In this document: piece after piece, positions 1-5,650 of the stretch | How the letters are laid out: the number at the start of each line of letters is the position of its first letter | Position numbering within the stretch: the first letter of the stretch is position 1 | Source: Elusimicrobiota bacterium | Lineage (GTDB): Bacteria > Elusimicrobiota > Elusimicrobia > Elusimicrobiales > UBA9959 | Assembly (NCBI GenBank): GCA_030639665.1 | Contig: DAOWCC010000039.1 | Span: 1 to 13,871, forward strand | Reading direction: 5' to 3' | DNA: 13,871 bases | Position numbers and translations under genes: made by a program | Notes under the pieces: generated by a model | What the model was told of the DNA's origin: nothing | Database searches by the model: none | The model's input: the letters and a program-made list of their open reading frames with translations, nothing else

Positions 1-680
1 TTAGGATGTTTCCCTTCTGTCAATGCTAAAAATTTTATAGCAGACATTTCTTGCAAATCTTTTGGTGAAGCGCTTTGTTTCATCCATATTATCGCTTGTT
101 CTGTTTGCTCCCCGATTGAATTATTATTTTCAATTTTTTTATCCAATGTTTGTATTATTTTATTTTTAAAGTTTTCAAATTCTACGGATATTAGTCTATT
201 ACAATCAGGATTACGGCTTATTGTTTCTTCCTCATTTATATTCAAATAGTTGCAAATCGCTGAATGTATTTTGTTTTGTACTATATGATTTTCATATATC
301 ACCATTCGCTTTTGTGTAGTACTATTAAATATATAACCTAAAAGTTCCATTTCCGTACCTAATATGCTTGTTATTGTTTCAGCGTCATTGTCATTGTATT
401 TTGTCCATGCTAATGCTAAAACGATCCCAAACCGCGCAAGAATAATTTCGTTTTGAACCAGTTTTATTTCACTTTGTTTAAAAGTTTGTTTTAGTATCAA
501 ATCCGTTTTTTTATTATCAAGTATTATTGGGTTTATTTTTTCACATAATTTCATAAGCATTAATTTTGAAGCGGATTTTTTCTTCCTCTTAAATATTTTT
601 GAATTTGCTATCGCTATAAAAATAATTAAGAATACAAAAAACAAAACAACCTTAAATGTAATTCCAATAATTTCCATCAT
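1..680 (-). CDS. Unrecognised N-terminally membrane-anchored protein, 3' end outside window
   Basis: An open frame reads leftwards from ATG at 680-678 through 226 codons without a stop to the window edge, so the C-terminus is missing. A GAGGAG ribosome binding site sits just upstream (683-688); a second ATG follows directly at 677-675, and either could initiate. Residues about 7-25 form one hydrophobic segment (rich in V, L, F, I), followed by a Lys/Arg-rich stretch (KIFKRKKK), which suggests a single N-terminal membrane anchor with a cytoplasmic C-terminal domain. The rest is rich in Lys, Asn, Glu and Ile and probably mostly helical, with no catalytic motif that I recognise. It lies 79 bp downstream of the Memo-AMMECR1 gene on the same strand and has its own ribosome binding site, so co-transcription is possible. 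Function unknown; the open frame and start context are the evidence that it is real. Confidence 0.72.
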   Translation of the reverse strand, partial: MMEIIGITFKVVLFFVFLIIFIAIANSKIFKRKKKSASKLMLMKLCEKINPIILDNKKTDLILKQTFKQSEIKLVQNEIILARFGIVLALAWTKYNDNDAETITSILGTEMELLGYIFNSTTQKRMVIYENHIVQNKIHSAICNYLNINEEETISRNPDCNRLISVEFENFKNKIIQTLDKKIENNNSIGEQTEQAIIWMKQSASPKDLQEMSAIKFLALTEGKHP

Positions 681-759
681 TTTCTCCTCGATATAAATCA
701 ATAGCTACAATTTAAATTTTTTCGGGTTATTCCCTCACATGCGGTAATGGGCGAAGGGG

Positions 760-2178
760 TTATTTCTCTTTAAAAGAATCCACCGTATAAACATATATAT
801 CGGTGGATTTTTCTTTCCAGGCCAAAACGGGCAAACCCGCTTTTTCACCGCAAAGAGAACTTAGAAACTTGTCCCTGCTTTTAAAATGTTCCCAAACCTG
901 TGGAAGATAAGTGCCGCTTGAACGACCTTTCTTAATAAGAACTCCATGCTTGTCTTTTTGAACATCTTTATAACTTTCAATCTTAATCATAGGTGAAAGG
1001 ATTGAGATTTCAATTTTAATATCTTTCAATTCTTCTTCAGTTAGCGGAGGGAATCTATGATCTTCAAAAGCCGCCGAAGTGGCAAAATTAATAATAGCAT
1101 CCAAAAGAGTAGTCCTCGGCTCCATGGTTCCAATACAGCCGCGCAACTGTCCTTTTTCAGTTAAAGTGACAAAAACCGCCGCGGGAACATTAAACTGCGG
1201 AACATCGCTTAAAGGCATAACCATTTCTTTTTTGTTTTTATGATAATAGGCTATGCTTTGACGCGCGTAATGAAGCAAATGCTCTTTATCATCCTCAGTT
1301 AATTGCCATATCTCATCGGGCTTATCTTTATTTTCAATAAAAACGCCCGTGCCATAACCTACGACATTTGATTCATCGCCTGAAATTTTACCGGAATGCA
1401 TATATCTCAAAAGCTTAAAATCATCGGCTCCAAGCTCCATACATGCCACAGCTCCCGCTATAATCGCCGATTCTCCGCAAGCGGAAGTATCCATTTCATA
1501 TCTTGCTTTGGAAAGCACCAATTTATTGGCTAAATCAAAATAAGATAAATCTCCGCTTTTAACAGCCATACGCAAAGCTTTCATTATGGTTAAATCCGTT
1601 TTTGTAGCGGTGTCGCCCGTTGGATAATGAGATAAATCGCTGGAAATACAAATTAAAGCCTTCTTATCCTTAATTACATCAGCAACCGCCTTTCCGGCTT
1701 CATAAAGCGTTTTTATATTTTTGGTATTTAATACCATGGGAACTATTTTGAATTTCTTTTTTGATAGAACTTGCAAAAAAGGCAATTGCACTTCAATTGA
1801 ATGTTCACTTTGATGAGCCTCGGGAATATTTTCAAAAACCTTGGATTTCTTCAATAATTCCTTCGTTATTTTAGAATCAATTTCCACTTGCCCAAGAGGA
1901 GTTTCAAAAAACCCTTCTTTCATAAGAGCGACCCCGTCTATATGCATTGTATGGGCGGCGGCAAAAAAAACAATAGTGTCGAAATCCATTTCTTTAATAT
2001 GAGAAAAACCTTCTCCGGCAATAGCGCCTGAATAAACATAGCCCGCATGGGGAACCAAAAGCCCATAAACTTTATTTTTCAATGGCCCTGTTTTTCTAAG
2101 ATATGAAATAACATTATCTTTAAGTTCTAAAGATTCTTTAGGATAAAATCGTCCGGCAACAGTAGCTTTTTTAATCAT
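760..2178 (-). CDS. Memo family protein fused to an AMMECR1 domain (AmmeMemoRadiSam proteins B + A)
   Basis: A 472-residue two-domain protein. Residues about 1-282 are a Memo domain (dioxygenase-like fold): VPHAGYVYSG with H44, AAAHT with H76, SSDLSHYP at 179-186 and CGES with C234. H44, H76 and C234 correspond to the His-His-Cys metal-site residues known in human MEMO1 (H49, H81, C244). Residues about 290-470 are an AMMECR1 domain with the hallmark LRGCIG at 345-350. In bacteria these two families co-occur with a radical SAM protein (the AmmeMemoRadiSam set), whose biochemical role is not established; no radical SAM gene lies in this window. I chose ATG 2178 over an upstream start at 2205 because GGGAG (2186-2190) lies 7 nt before it and family homology begins at MIKKATVAGRFYP. 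The protein is probably cytoplasmic. Domain assignment is secure; function is inferred only from the family. Confidence 0.93.
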   Translation of the reverse strand: MIKKATVAGRFYPKESLELKDNVISYLRKTGPLKNKVYGLLVPHAGYVYSGAIAGEGFSHIKEMDFDTIVFFAAAHTMHIDGVALMKEGFFETPLGQVEIDSKITKELLKKSKVFENIPEAHQSEHSIEVQLPFLQVLSKKKFKIVPMVLNTKNIKTLYEAGKAVADVIKDKKALICISSDLSHYPTGDTATKTDLTIMKALRMAVKSGDLSYFDLANKLVLSKARYEMDTSACGESAIIAGAVACMELGADDFKLLRYMHSGKISGDESNVVGYGTGVFIENKDKPDEIWQLTEDDKEHLLHYARQSIAYYHKNKKEMVMPLSDVPQFNVPAAVFVTLTEKGQLRGCIGTMEPRTTLLDAIINFATSAAFEDHRFPPLTEEELKDIKIEISILSPMIKIESYKDVQKDKHGVLIKKGRSSGTYLPQVWEHFKSRDKFLSSLCGEKAGLPVLAWKEKSTDIYVYTVDSFKEK

Positions 2179-2215
2179 AATAAATCTCCCCAATATAAAT
2201 GGCAACTAAAAAATT

Positions 2216-2224
2216 ATTATAACA
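2216..2224 (-). promoter_or_regulatory. Extended -10 promoter for the Memo-AMMECR1 gene
   Basis: Read on the minus strand, TGTTATAAT fits the extended -10 consensus TGnTATAAT exactly, about 38 nt upstream of the chosen ATG. No good -35 hexamer is visible, which is tolerated with an extended -10. In an AT-rich genome chance matches are common. Confidence 0.42.
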
Positions 2225-2292
2225 AAATGGAAGAATACTCTTTGCTTTTTCTTTCGTAAAATCTTAAAATAGTAGGGTAGTTTATATAGTGT

Positions 2293-2365
2293 GGTGGTTG
2301 TAGCTCAATGGTGGAGCGTCCGTCTGTGGCACGGAAGGTTGCGGGTTCGAGCCCCGTCAGCCACC
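2293..2365 (+). tRNA. tRNA-His (anticodon GTG)
   Basis: A full cloverleaf can be folded. The acceptor stem is GTGGTTG (2294-2300) with CAGCCAC (2358-2364), seven pairs including one G-T. The D arm is GCTC...GAGC. The anticodon stem TCCGT/ACGGA encloses the loop CTGTGGC with anticodon GTG. The variable loop is AGGTT and the T arm GCGGG-TTCGAGC-CCCGT. G at 2293 (position -1) faces C at 2365 (position 73), the G-1:C73 pair that is the bacterial tRNA-His identity signature. The 3' CCA is not encoded (CCTTTT follows), so a CCA-adding enzyme is needed. A hairpin and palindromic repeats begin directly at the 3' end. Confidence 0.96.
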
Positions 2366-2396
2366 CTTTTATTTTTACCAAAGGTAAAAATAAAAG
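2366..2396 (+). terminator. Perfect 14-bp AT-rich hairpin after tRNA-His
   Basis: CTTTTATTTTTACC (2366-2379) and GGTAAAAATAAAAG (2383-2396) are perfect inverted repeats around an AAA loop. The hairpin starts one base after the tRNA, so it could end or process the tRNA transcript. It lacks a 3' T-run on this strand, so it is not a classical intrinsic terminator; it could instead belong to the adjoining repeat cluster. Confidence 0.5.
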
Positions 2397-2546
2397 TTCC
2401 TGCGAAGCCTTGGCATAGCAGAACAGAAGCAAACTTCGTGCCTACGCGCTTCGTAGGAACGGGTTCTAAACAATGCGAAGTGGAAGTTCCTGCGAAACTT
2501 TTTTATCCCTGCGTAGCCTTGGCGAAGTAGGAAGTGAAGCAGAACA
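2394..2546 (+). repeat. Cluster of palindromic intergenic repeats leading into the GIY-YIG gene
   Basis: Several related hairpin units lie in about 150 bp. Unit A (about 2396-2424) pairs CTGC/GCAG and GCC/GGC around TT. Unit B (2441-2457) pairs CCTACG/CGTAGG around CGCTT. Unit D (2508-2531) pairs CCTGC/GTAGG and GCC/GGC around TT and shares the core AGCCTTGGC with unit A. AAGTTCCTGCGAA occurs twice exactly (2394-2406 and 2484-2496). The cluster is more GC-rich than its surroundings and ends about 2 bases before the GIY-YIG start codon. It resembles REP/BIME-like mobile repeats in structure. Frames running through it are not credible coding sequence. Confidence 0.8.
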
Positions 2547-2547
2547 T

Positions 2548-2805
2548 ATGAAAAATCCTTTTTTCGTTTACATCCTCACCAGTAAAAAAGATCCTCAAAA
2601 AATTTATATAGGTAAAACATGTGATTTAAACAAACGTTTAAATGAACATAATAGAGAAGAATCTCCATACAGCAAAACATTTGCTCCATGGACATTGGAG
2701 ACATATATCGCTTTTTCCAATGAAGAATCTGCAATAAACTTTGAAAAATACCTCAAAGCCGGCTCCGGTTTTGCTTTTCTAAAAAAACGATTACTTCCAA
2801 TATGA
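2548..2805 (+). CDS. Small GIY-YIG domain endonuclease
   Basis: An 85-residue protein of the UvrC/YhbQ-like GIY-YIG superfamily. The two hallmark strands are visible: VYIL at about residues 7-10 (the GIY part) and IYIGKT at about 19-24 (the YIG part). KRLNEHN follows at 30-36 with the conserved Arg and His, and the Glu-containing region EESAINFEKYLKAGSG is near 61-76. The length is normal for single-domain members, which cleave DNA or are uncharacterised. I chose ATG 2548 because the family begins at M-K-x-x-F-V-Y-I-L; the frame continues upstream only through palindromic repeats. The ribosome binding site is poor: AGGAAG at 2529-2534 is distant and lies at the edge of the last repeat. The stop overlaps the methyltransferase start (ATGA), so the two are probably translationally coupled. 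Confidence 0.88.
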   Translation: MKNPFFVYILTSKKDPQKIYIGKTCDLNKRLNEHNREESPYSKTFAPWTLETYIAFSNEESAINFEKYLKAGSGFAFLKKRLLPI

Positions 2806-3602
2806 CAAACAATATTAATAAACTTTCGCCGGAAGAAATTAAAAAGCGTTCAATTCAATTCTTTAACGCGACATTCTCAGATTGTATTAACAGTAAATCT
2901 TATGGAAAATATTGCGAATTGGTTTATGAAAAAAACTTATGTCAATTCTGCAGAATGGATATGAAACAACTGAAAAAGTTATTGGAAATACTCAAACTTA
3001 ACAATACAAACAAAGTATTGGATATTGGTTGTGGCAATGGCGTAATAACGGAATATATCGCCAATGAGACGGGAGCTTGCGTTACCGGTGTGGATTTTGC
3101 CGATAAAGCCATTAAAAGCGCCAATGATCGGATTAAGAATAATAGCGCAAAAATTCGCTTTATTAATGAAGATATTAATCTTTTGGATATTCCCGGTAAC
3201 AGCTTTGATACAATTATTTGCATTGACGCTATCGGAAAGCAAAAAAACATAAGAGATATAATTAAAAAACTCAAAACTATTGTTTCCAAAAACGGACAAA
3301 TGGCTTTTTTTTACAGTGATGAAATATTACCGCAAGAACCGAAAACCTTTTTGGAGCCCGATAAAACCGAATTAGCCACAGCTTTAATAAAAGAAAATTT
3401 AAAATATGGCTATTTGAATTTTTCCAAAGAAGAAGGCTTATTGTGGAAACGCAGTAAAAAAGCCGAAATTGACTTAAAAAATGAATTTGAAAAAGAAGGA
3501 TATATGGATTTATACAATGACATTGTCGATGATTCCGATGAGATTTTGCATGCGATTAGAGAAGGCAGACATTGCAGATATCTTTATCATGTAAAAATTT
3601 AA
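2802..3602 (+). CDS. Class I SAM-dependent methyltransferase
   Basis: A 266-residue Rossmann-fold methyltransferase. Motif I is VLDIGCGNG (72-80), the acidic end of strand beta-2 is GVDF (96-99), INEDI (121-125) fits motif II, and FDTIICIDAI (135-144) fits motif III/IV. There is no NPPY/DPPY or PCQ motif, so it is unlikely to be a DNA N6-adenine or C5-cytosine methyltransferase; a small-molecule or protein substrate is more likely. The N-terminal region carries several Cys (C28, C38, C47, C50) and the pattern YGKYCELVYEKNLCQ; its significance is unknown. The C-terminal 90 residues are helical and acidic and end in RHCRYLYHVKI. ATG 2802 overlaps the GIY-YIG stop by 4 nt, and the first metallopeptidase gene starts 14 bp after its stop, so the genes form one operon. 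Substrate not determinable from sequence. Confidence 0.9.
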   Translation: MTNNINKLSPEEIKKRSIQFFNATFSDCINSKSYGKYCELVYEKNLCQFCRMDMKQLKKLLEILKLNNTNKVLDIGCGNGVITEYIANETGACVTGVDFADKAIKSANDRIKNNSAKIRFINEDINLLDIPGNSFDTIICIDAIGKQKNIRDIIKKLKTIVSKNGQMAFFYSDEILPQEPKTFLEPDKTELATALIKENLKYGYLNFSKEEGLLWKRSKKAEIDLKNEFEKEGYMDLYNDIVDDSDEILHAIREGRHCRYLYHVKI

Positions 3603-3616
3603 TCCTCAGAGAATCT

Positions 3617-4381
3617 ATGACAGATAATACTTATAAAATTTTACACTTTAAAAAAGCAAGAGTTATATATCCCGAAAATGAAAATATTTTGGCAAAACAA
3701 ACTTATGAAAACTTCGCGCAAGGCATCAATAAAACGCTGGAATTTTTCGGTTTAGATATCGATTTGCCTCTGTTTAACATCTTTATCACTCCAAATAGAA
3801 AGGAATATGATTCCTTTGTTTCACATTTAACCGCTACTCCCACAGATAAAAGCAGAGTGGGACAGCCTCAACTGGAGGATTTATATCTGCTTTCGCCAAA
3901 CGCGTATCCTACCGATGCTGACAAATTTTATCTCAATAAGAATGGCTCCTATGACAAAGATATTTACAATCGCATTGTCGTACATGAAGCGGTCCACATG
4001 ATAGAAGAATTTATTTCACCAAAAGATTCAATGGAAGTTAGGCCCTCATGGTGGAGTGAAGGACTTGCCGTGCTTGTTTCCGAACAGTACAAACTTGATT
4101 CGGATATTGTTAAACGATTGGAAAAAGATTTAATAAGTGGCCAAATTCCAAAGATTAAAGATTTGGACGGCGCGAACGCGTATATATGGGGCTGGTCTGT
4201 TATTCGCTTTATTATTGAGAATTTGGGAACAGACAAAATCACTTATATTATGAAGGAAACCTGCGACGCGGATATATTCAAATATCTGCAAACGACAGAA
4301 ATTGAATTTGAAAAGAAATGGCGGAAATTTGCTCTAAACACCACAAGAAAAATTATTGAAAGTTCAGGTTCGTCCAATTAG
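3617..4381 (+). CDS. Gluzincin-type (peptidase MA clan) metallopeptidase-like protein, cytoplasmic
   Basis: A 254-residue protein with HEAVH at 123-127 and WWSEGLA with E148 twenty residues after the second His, the HExxH...E zinc arrangement of gluzincins. No signal peptide or membrane segment is seen. A region with Trp (IWGWSVIRFI, 190-199) follows, as in peptidase-MA-like domains, where W-G-x-S is common after the active site. I chose ATG 3617 because the upstream frame overlaps the methyltransferase gene; the Shine-Dalgarno sequence is weak (AGAG at about 3609-3612), consistent with coupling to the preceding gene 14 bp away. The following gene encodes a second protein of the same active-site type. 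Zinc binding is inferred from the motif; the substrate is unknown and the protein could be a non-proteolytic relative. Confidence 0.8.
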   Translation: MTDNTYKILHFKKARVIYPENENILAKQTYENFAQGINKTLEFFGLDIDLPLFNIFITPNRKEYDSFVSHLTATPTDKSRVGQPQLEDLYLLSPNAYPTDADKFYLNKNGSYDKDIYNRIVVHEAVHMIEEFISPKDSMEVRPSWWSEGLAVLVSEQYKLDSDIVKRLEKDLISGQIPKIKDLDGANAYIWGWSVIRFIIENLGTDKITYIMKETCDADIFKYLQTTEIEFEKKWRKFALNTTRKIIESSGSSN

Positions 4382-4399
4382 GACTTTGGAAAAATACTT

Positions 4400-5224
4400 A
4401 TGAAATATTGGAATCTTAAAAAATTGAAGGTGATTTTTTTTATAATGACTGTTATGGTCTGTTCAGGATGCAACGAGAAAATGAATATTAAATGCAATTT
4501 AATCACTGTGGAAAATCCTTCAACACTTGATAAAGAAAGTTTGCCCAATACCAATTTAAATATTAAACCAATTATTGGAAAACCGATACCGAATTTAAAT
4601 TTTTTTTCCAATTTAATATCCGAATTCAATAAAAATGGCGATTGTTTGATTAATGAAATTTTTTATCCTTTACTTAATGAGAAAAAATTTAAAATTCAGG
4701 TTATAGCCACTCATGGAATTGAGGAACCCTATGACGCATGGTCCACAAAATATAAGGGGAAAGTTTCATTCTTTTTCAATTTATCTCTGTGGCCAATCAA
4801 TGATTTAAAAAGAGCCGGAATGCCCGTGATTAAACATGAAATCACCCATGTGTTATTATCAGATTTATTAAAAAGACCTGATAAAAAAAACTCGCTGGAA
4901 ACAATTGAACATATACTAATCAATGAAGGAATCGCGCACTATATAGGATATACCAGAGATAGAAGCAGAATGTTGATTGATTATGCCGACAAGTGGGAAA
5001 CGGCTGAAAGTAAATTAAGCGACGCTCTAAAAAAACTATCGGACAAAAATCTTTCCGACAAAGAAAAAGAAAAATTAATATATCAATCAAACACCGGTAG
5101 TTATTGGGATAAATACGCGGCTATCGCGGGAATGTTTAGAGCGGCAAAAATTCATGAAACACAAGGAGCAAAAGGCCTTATCGATTGTATTAGAAAAGGA
5201 AATCTCCCGCAAAAAAATCAATAA
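4400..5224 (+). CDS. Putative lipoprotein with gluzincin metallopeptidase motif
   Basis: A 274-residue protein. Residues 1-24 form a lipoprotein-like signal: Lys-rich start, hydrophobic core VIFFIMTVMV, then CSGC with C24 as the probable lipidated residue (the -3 Cys is unusual, SGC is typical). HEITH (146-150) followed by NEGIAHY with E176 gives HExxH-x25-E, a gluzincin zinc site. A charged helical segment with repeated LSDK (about 205-226) follows the active site and the C-terminus is helical. Lipidation would place it in the periplasm or outer-membrane inner leaflet, unlike the neighbouring cytoplasmic peptidase, from which it is separated by 18 bp. The pair may have arisen by duplication with divergence, but sequence similarity outside the motif is not obvious to me. 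Upstream TTGGA (4386-4390) is a weak ribosome binding site. Substrate unknown. Confidence 0.8.
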   Translation: MKYWNLKKLKVIFFIMTVMVCSGCNEKMNIKCNLITVENPSTLDKESLPNTNLNIKPIIGKPIPNLNFFSNLISEFNKNGDCLINEIFYPLLNEKKFKIQVIATHGIEEPYDAWSTKYKGKVSFFFNLSLWPINDLKRAGMPVIKHEITHVLLSDLLKRPDKKNSLETIEHILINEGIAHYIGYTRDRSRMLIDYADKWETAESKLSDALKKLSDKNLSDKEKEKLIYQSNTGSYWDKYAAIAGMFRAAKIHETQGAKGLIDCIRKGNLPQKNQ

Positions 5225-5260
5225 TTTAGATTCGGTGTATCCGGAGTTTTAATTTTATAA
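5225..5260 (+). pseudogene. Possible barrel-protein C-terminal remnant left of the MITE
   Basis: Directly after the lipoprotein stop, an open frame encodes FRFGVSGVLIL then TAA. The DNA shares the decamer TTAGATTCGG and TTTAATTTT with the clearer stub on the other side of the MITE (5445-5468). This could be a third relic of a beta-barrel C-terminus, or chance. There is no start codon and no upstream coding. Confidence 0.25.
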
Positions 5261-5265
5261 TCTAT

Positions 5266-5431
5266 GAGCCTGTTGCATAACTCGCTTTCGTAGCGTCCGC
5301 CTTAGGCGGATGATGCCGAACCGAAGCAACATGAAACGAGCACCCTCGACGGTCGGTTGTGAATTGAGCGGTGCAAAGGCGCAGGCCAAAAGCCGCGATT
5401 GTAGCAGAATCGGGGGTTATGTAACAGGCTC
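5266..5431. mobile_element. MITE-like non-autonomous element, 166 bp
   Basis: The ends are inverted repeats: GAGCCTGTTGCATAAC (5266-5281) against the complement of GTTATGTAACAGGCTC (5416-5431), 15 of 16 matching. The element is flanked on both sides by CTAT (5262-5265 and 5432-5435), a probable 4-bp target duplication. Inside are TCCGCC-TTA-GGCGGA (5296-5310), a 6-bp hairpin, and CGATT/AATCG (5396-5412). The interior is clearly GC-richer than its surroundings and has no open frame. Size, ends and duplication fit a MITE mobilised in trans by an IS with matching termini; the 4-bp duplication is compatible with the IS5 or IS1182 families, but no transposase is present here to prove it. Confidence 0.78.
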
Positions 5432-5435
5432 CTAT

Positions 5436-5468
5436 GCTCTCGGCATTAGATTCGGCTTTAATTTTTAA
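5436..5468 (+). pseudogene. C-terminal stub of an outer-membrane barrel gene (copy 1)
   Basis: Ten codons reading A-L-G-I-R-F-G-F-N-F then TAA directly follow the MITE target duplication. A final strand of alternating hydrophobic residues ending in Phe is the BAM recognition signature of outer-membrane barrels. Copy 2 at 6902-7006 ends in AEIRFGFNF. The rest of the gene is absent, so this is a relic. Confidence 0.6.
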
Positions 5469-5554
5469 TTAAAACGAACCGGTTGGACAGTATAAAAAGC
5501 CCTCTCAAAAGAGAGGGCTTTTTTATTTTCAAAATCTTAACTAAATTTTTTACC
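5445..5554 (+). repeat. Direct repeat copy 1 (barrel stub + terminator), left of mscS
   Basis: This 110-bp block aligns without gaps to 6983-7092 with about 10 mismatches (about 91% identity). It covers the last codons of a barrel gene, the spacer containing CGAACCGGTTGGA, the terminator and about 30 bp beyond. Together the two copies bracket the mechanosensitive channel gene. Confidence 0.85.
5494..5524 (+). terminator. Strong rho-independent terminator (copy 1)
   Basis: GCCCTCTC (5499-5506) pairs with GAGAGGGC (5511-5518) around AAAA, extended by A5/T6 and ending in TTTTTT. It follows the barrel stub by 25 bp. With its A-tract it may act in both directions. It insulates mscS from the upstream operon. 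Confidence 0.93.
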
Positions 5555-5574
5555 TCATATCTCAAGACTACCTC

Positions 5575-5604
5575 TTCAAATAAGCCCTCAAAAAAACATA
5601 TAAT
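5575..5604 (+). promoter_or_regulatory. Candidate sigma-70-type promoter for mscS
   Basis: TTCAAA (5575-5580), an 18-bp spacer and a perfect TATAAT (5599-5604), 46 bp before the chosen start. The -35 is only a 4/6 match. The position, after a strong terminator and before the gene, supports it. Confidence 0.45.
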
Positions 5605-5650
5605 TCCAACTGCGACTTATCGCCTATATTTAAGAAAGGATTTCATAACT

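Noticed and set aside
720..760. Terminator between the two minus-strand genes
   Set aside because: Only a 3-bp GGG/CCC stem near a short A/T run is visible; too weak to call.
2260..2290. Promoter for tRNA-His from TATATA at 2283-2288
   Set aside because: It would start transcription at the first base of the tRNA, leaving no leader, and no -35 is present.
2291..2530. Open frames on both strands across the tRNA and repeats
   Set aside because: They lie over the tRNA gene and repeat cluster, with no ribosome binding site or recognisable protein pattern.
2473..2547. N-terminal extension of the GIY-YIG protein
   Set aside because: The extra residues are encoded by palindromic repeat DNA and have no counterpart in the family.
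2548..3602. Restriction-modification system formed by GIY-YIG and methyltransferase
   Set aside because: The methyltransferase has only SAM-binding motifs and none of the DNA methyltransferase catalytic motifs; the nuclease is a bare GIY-YIG domain without a recognition domain.
5483..5650. N-terminal extension of the MscS frame from a TTG at 5483
   Set aside because: It would translate straight through the terminator hairpin; ATG 5651 has a ribosome binding site and fits the family N-terminus.
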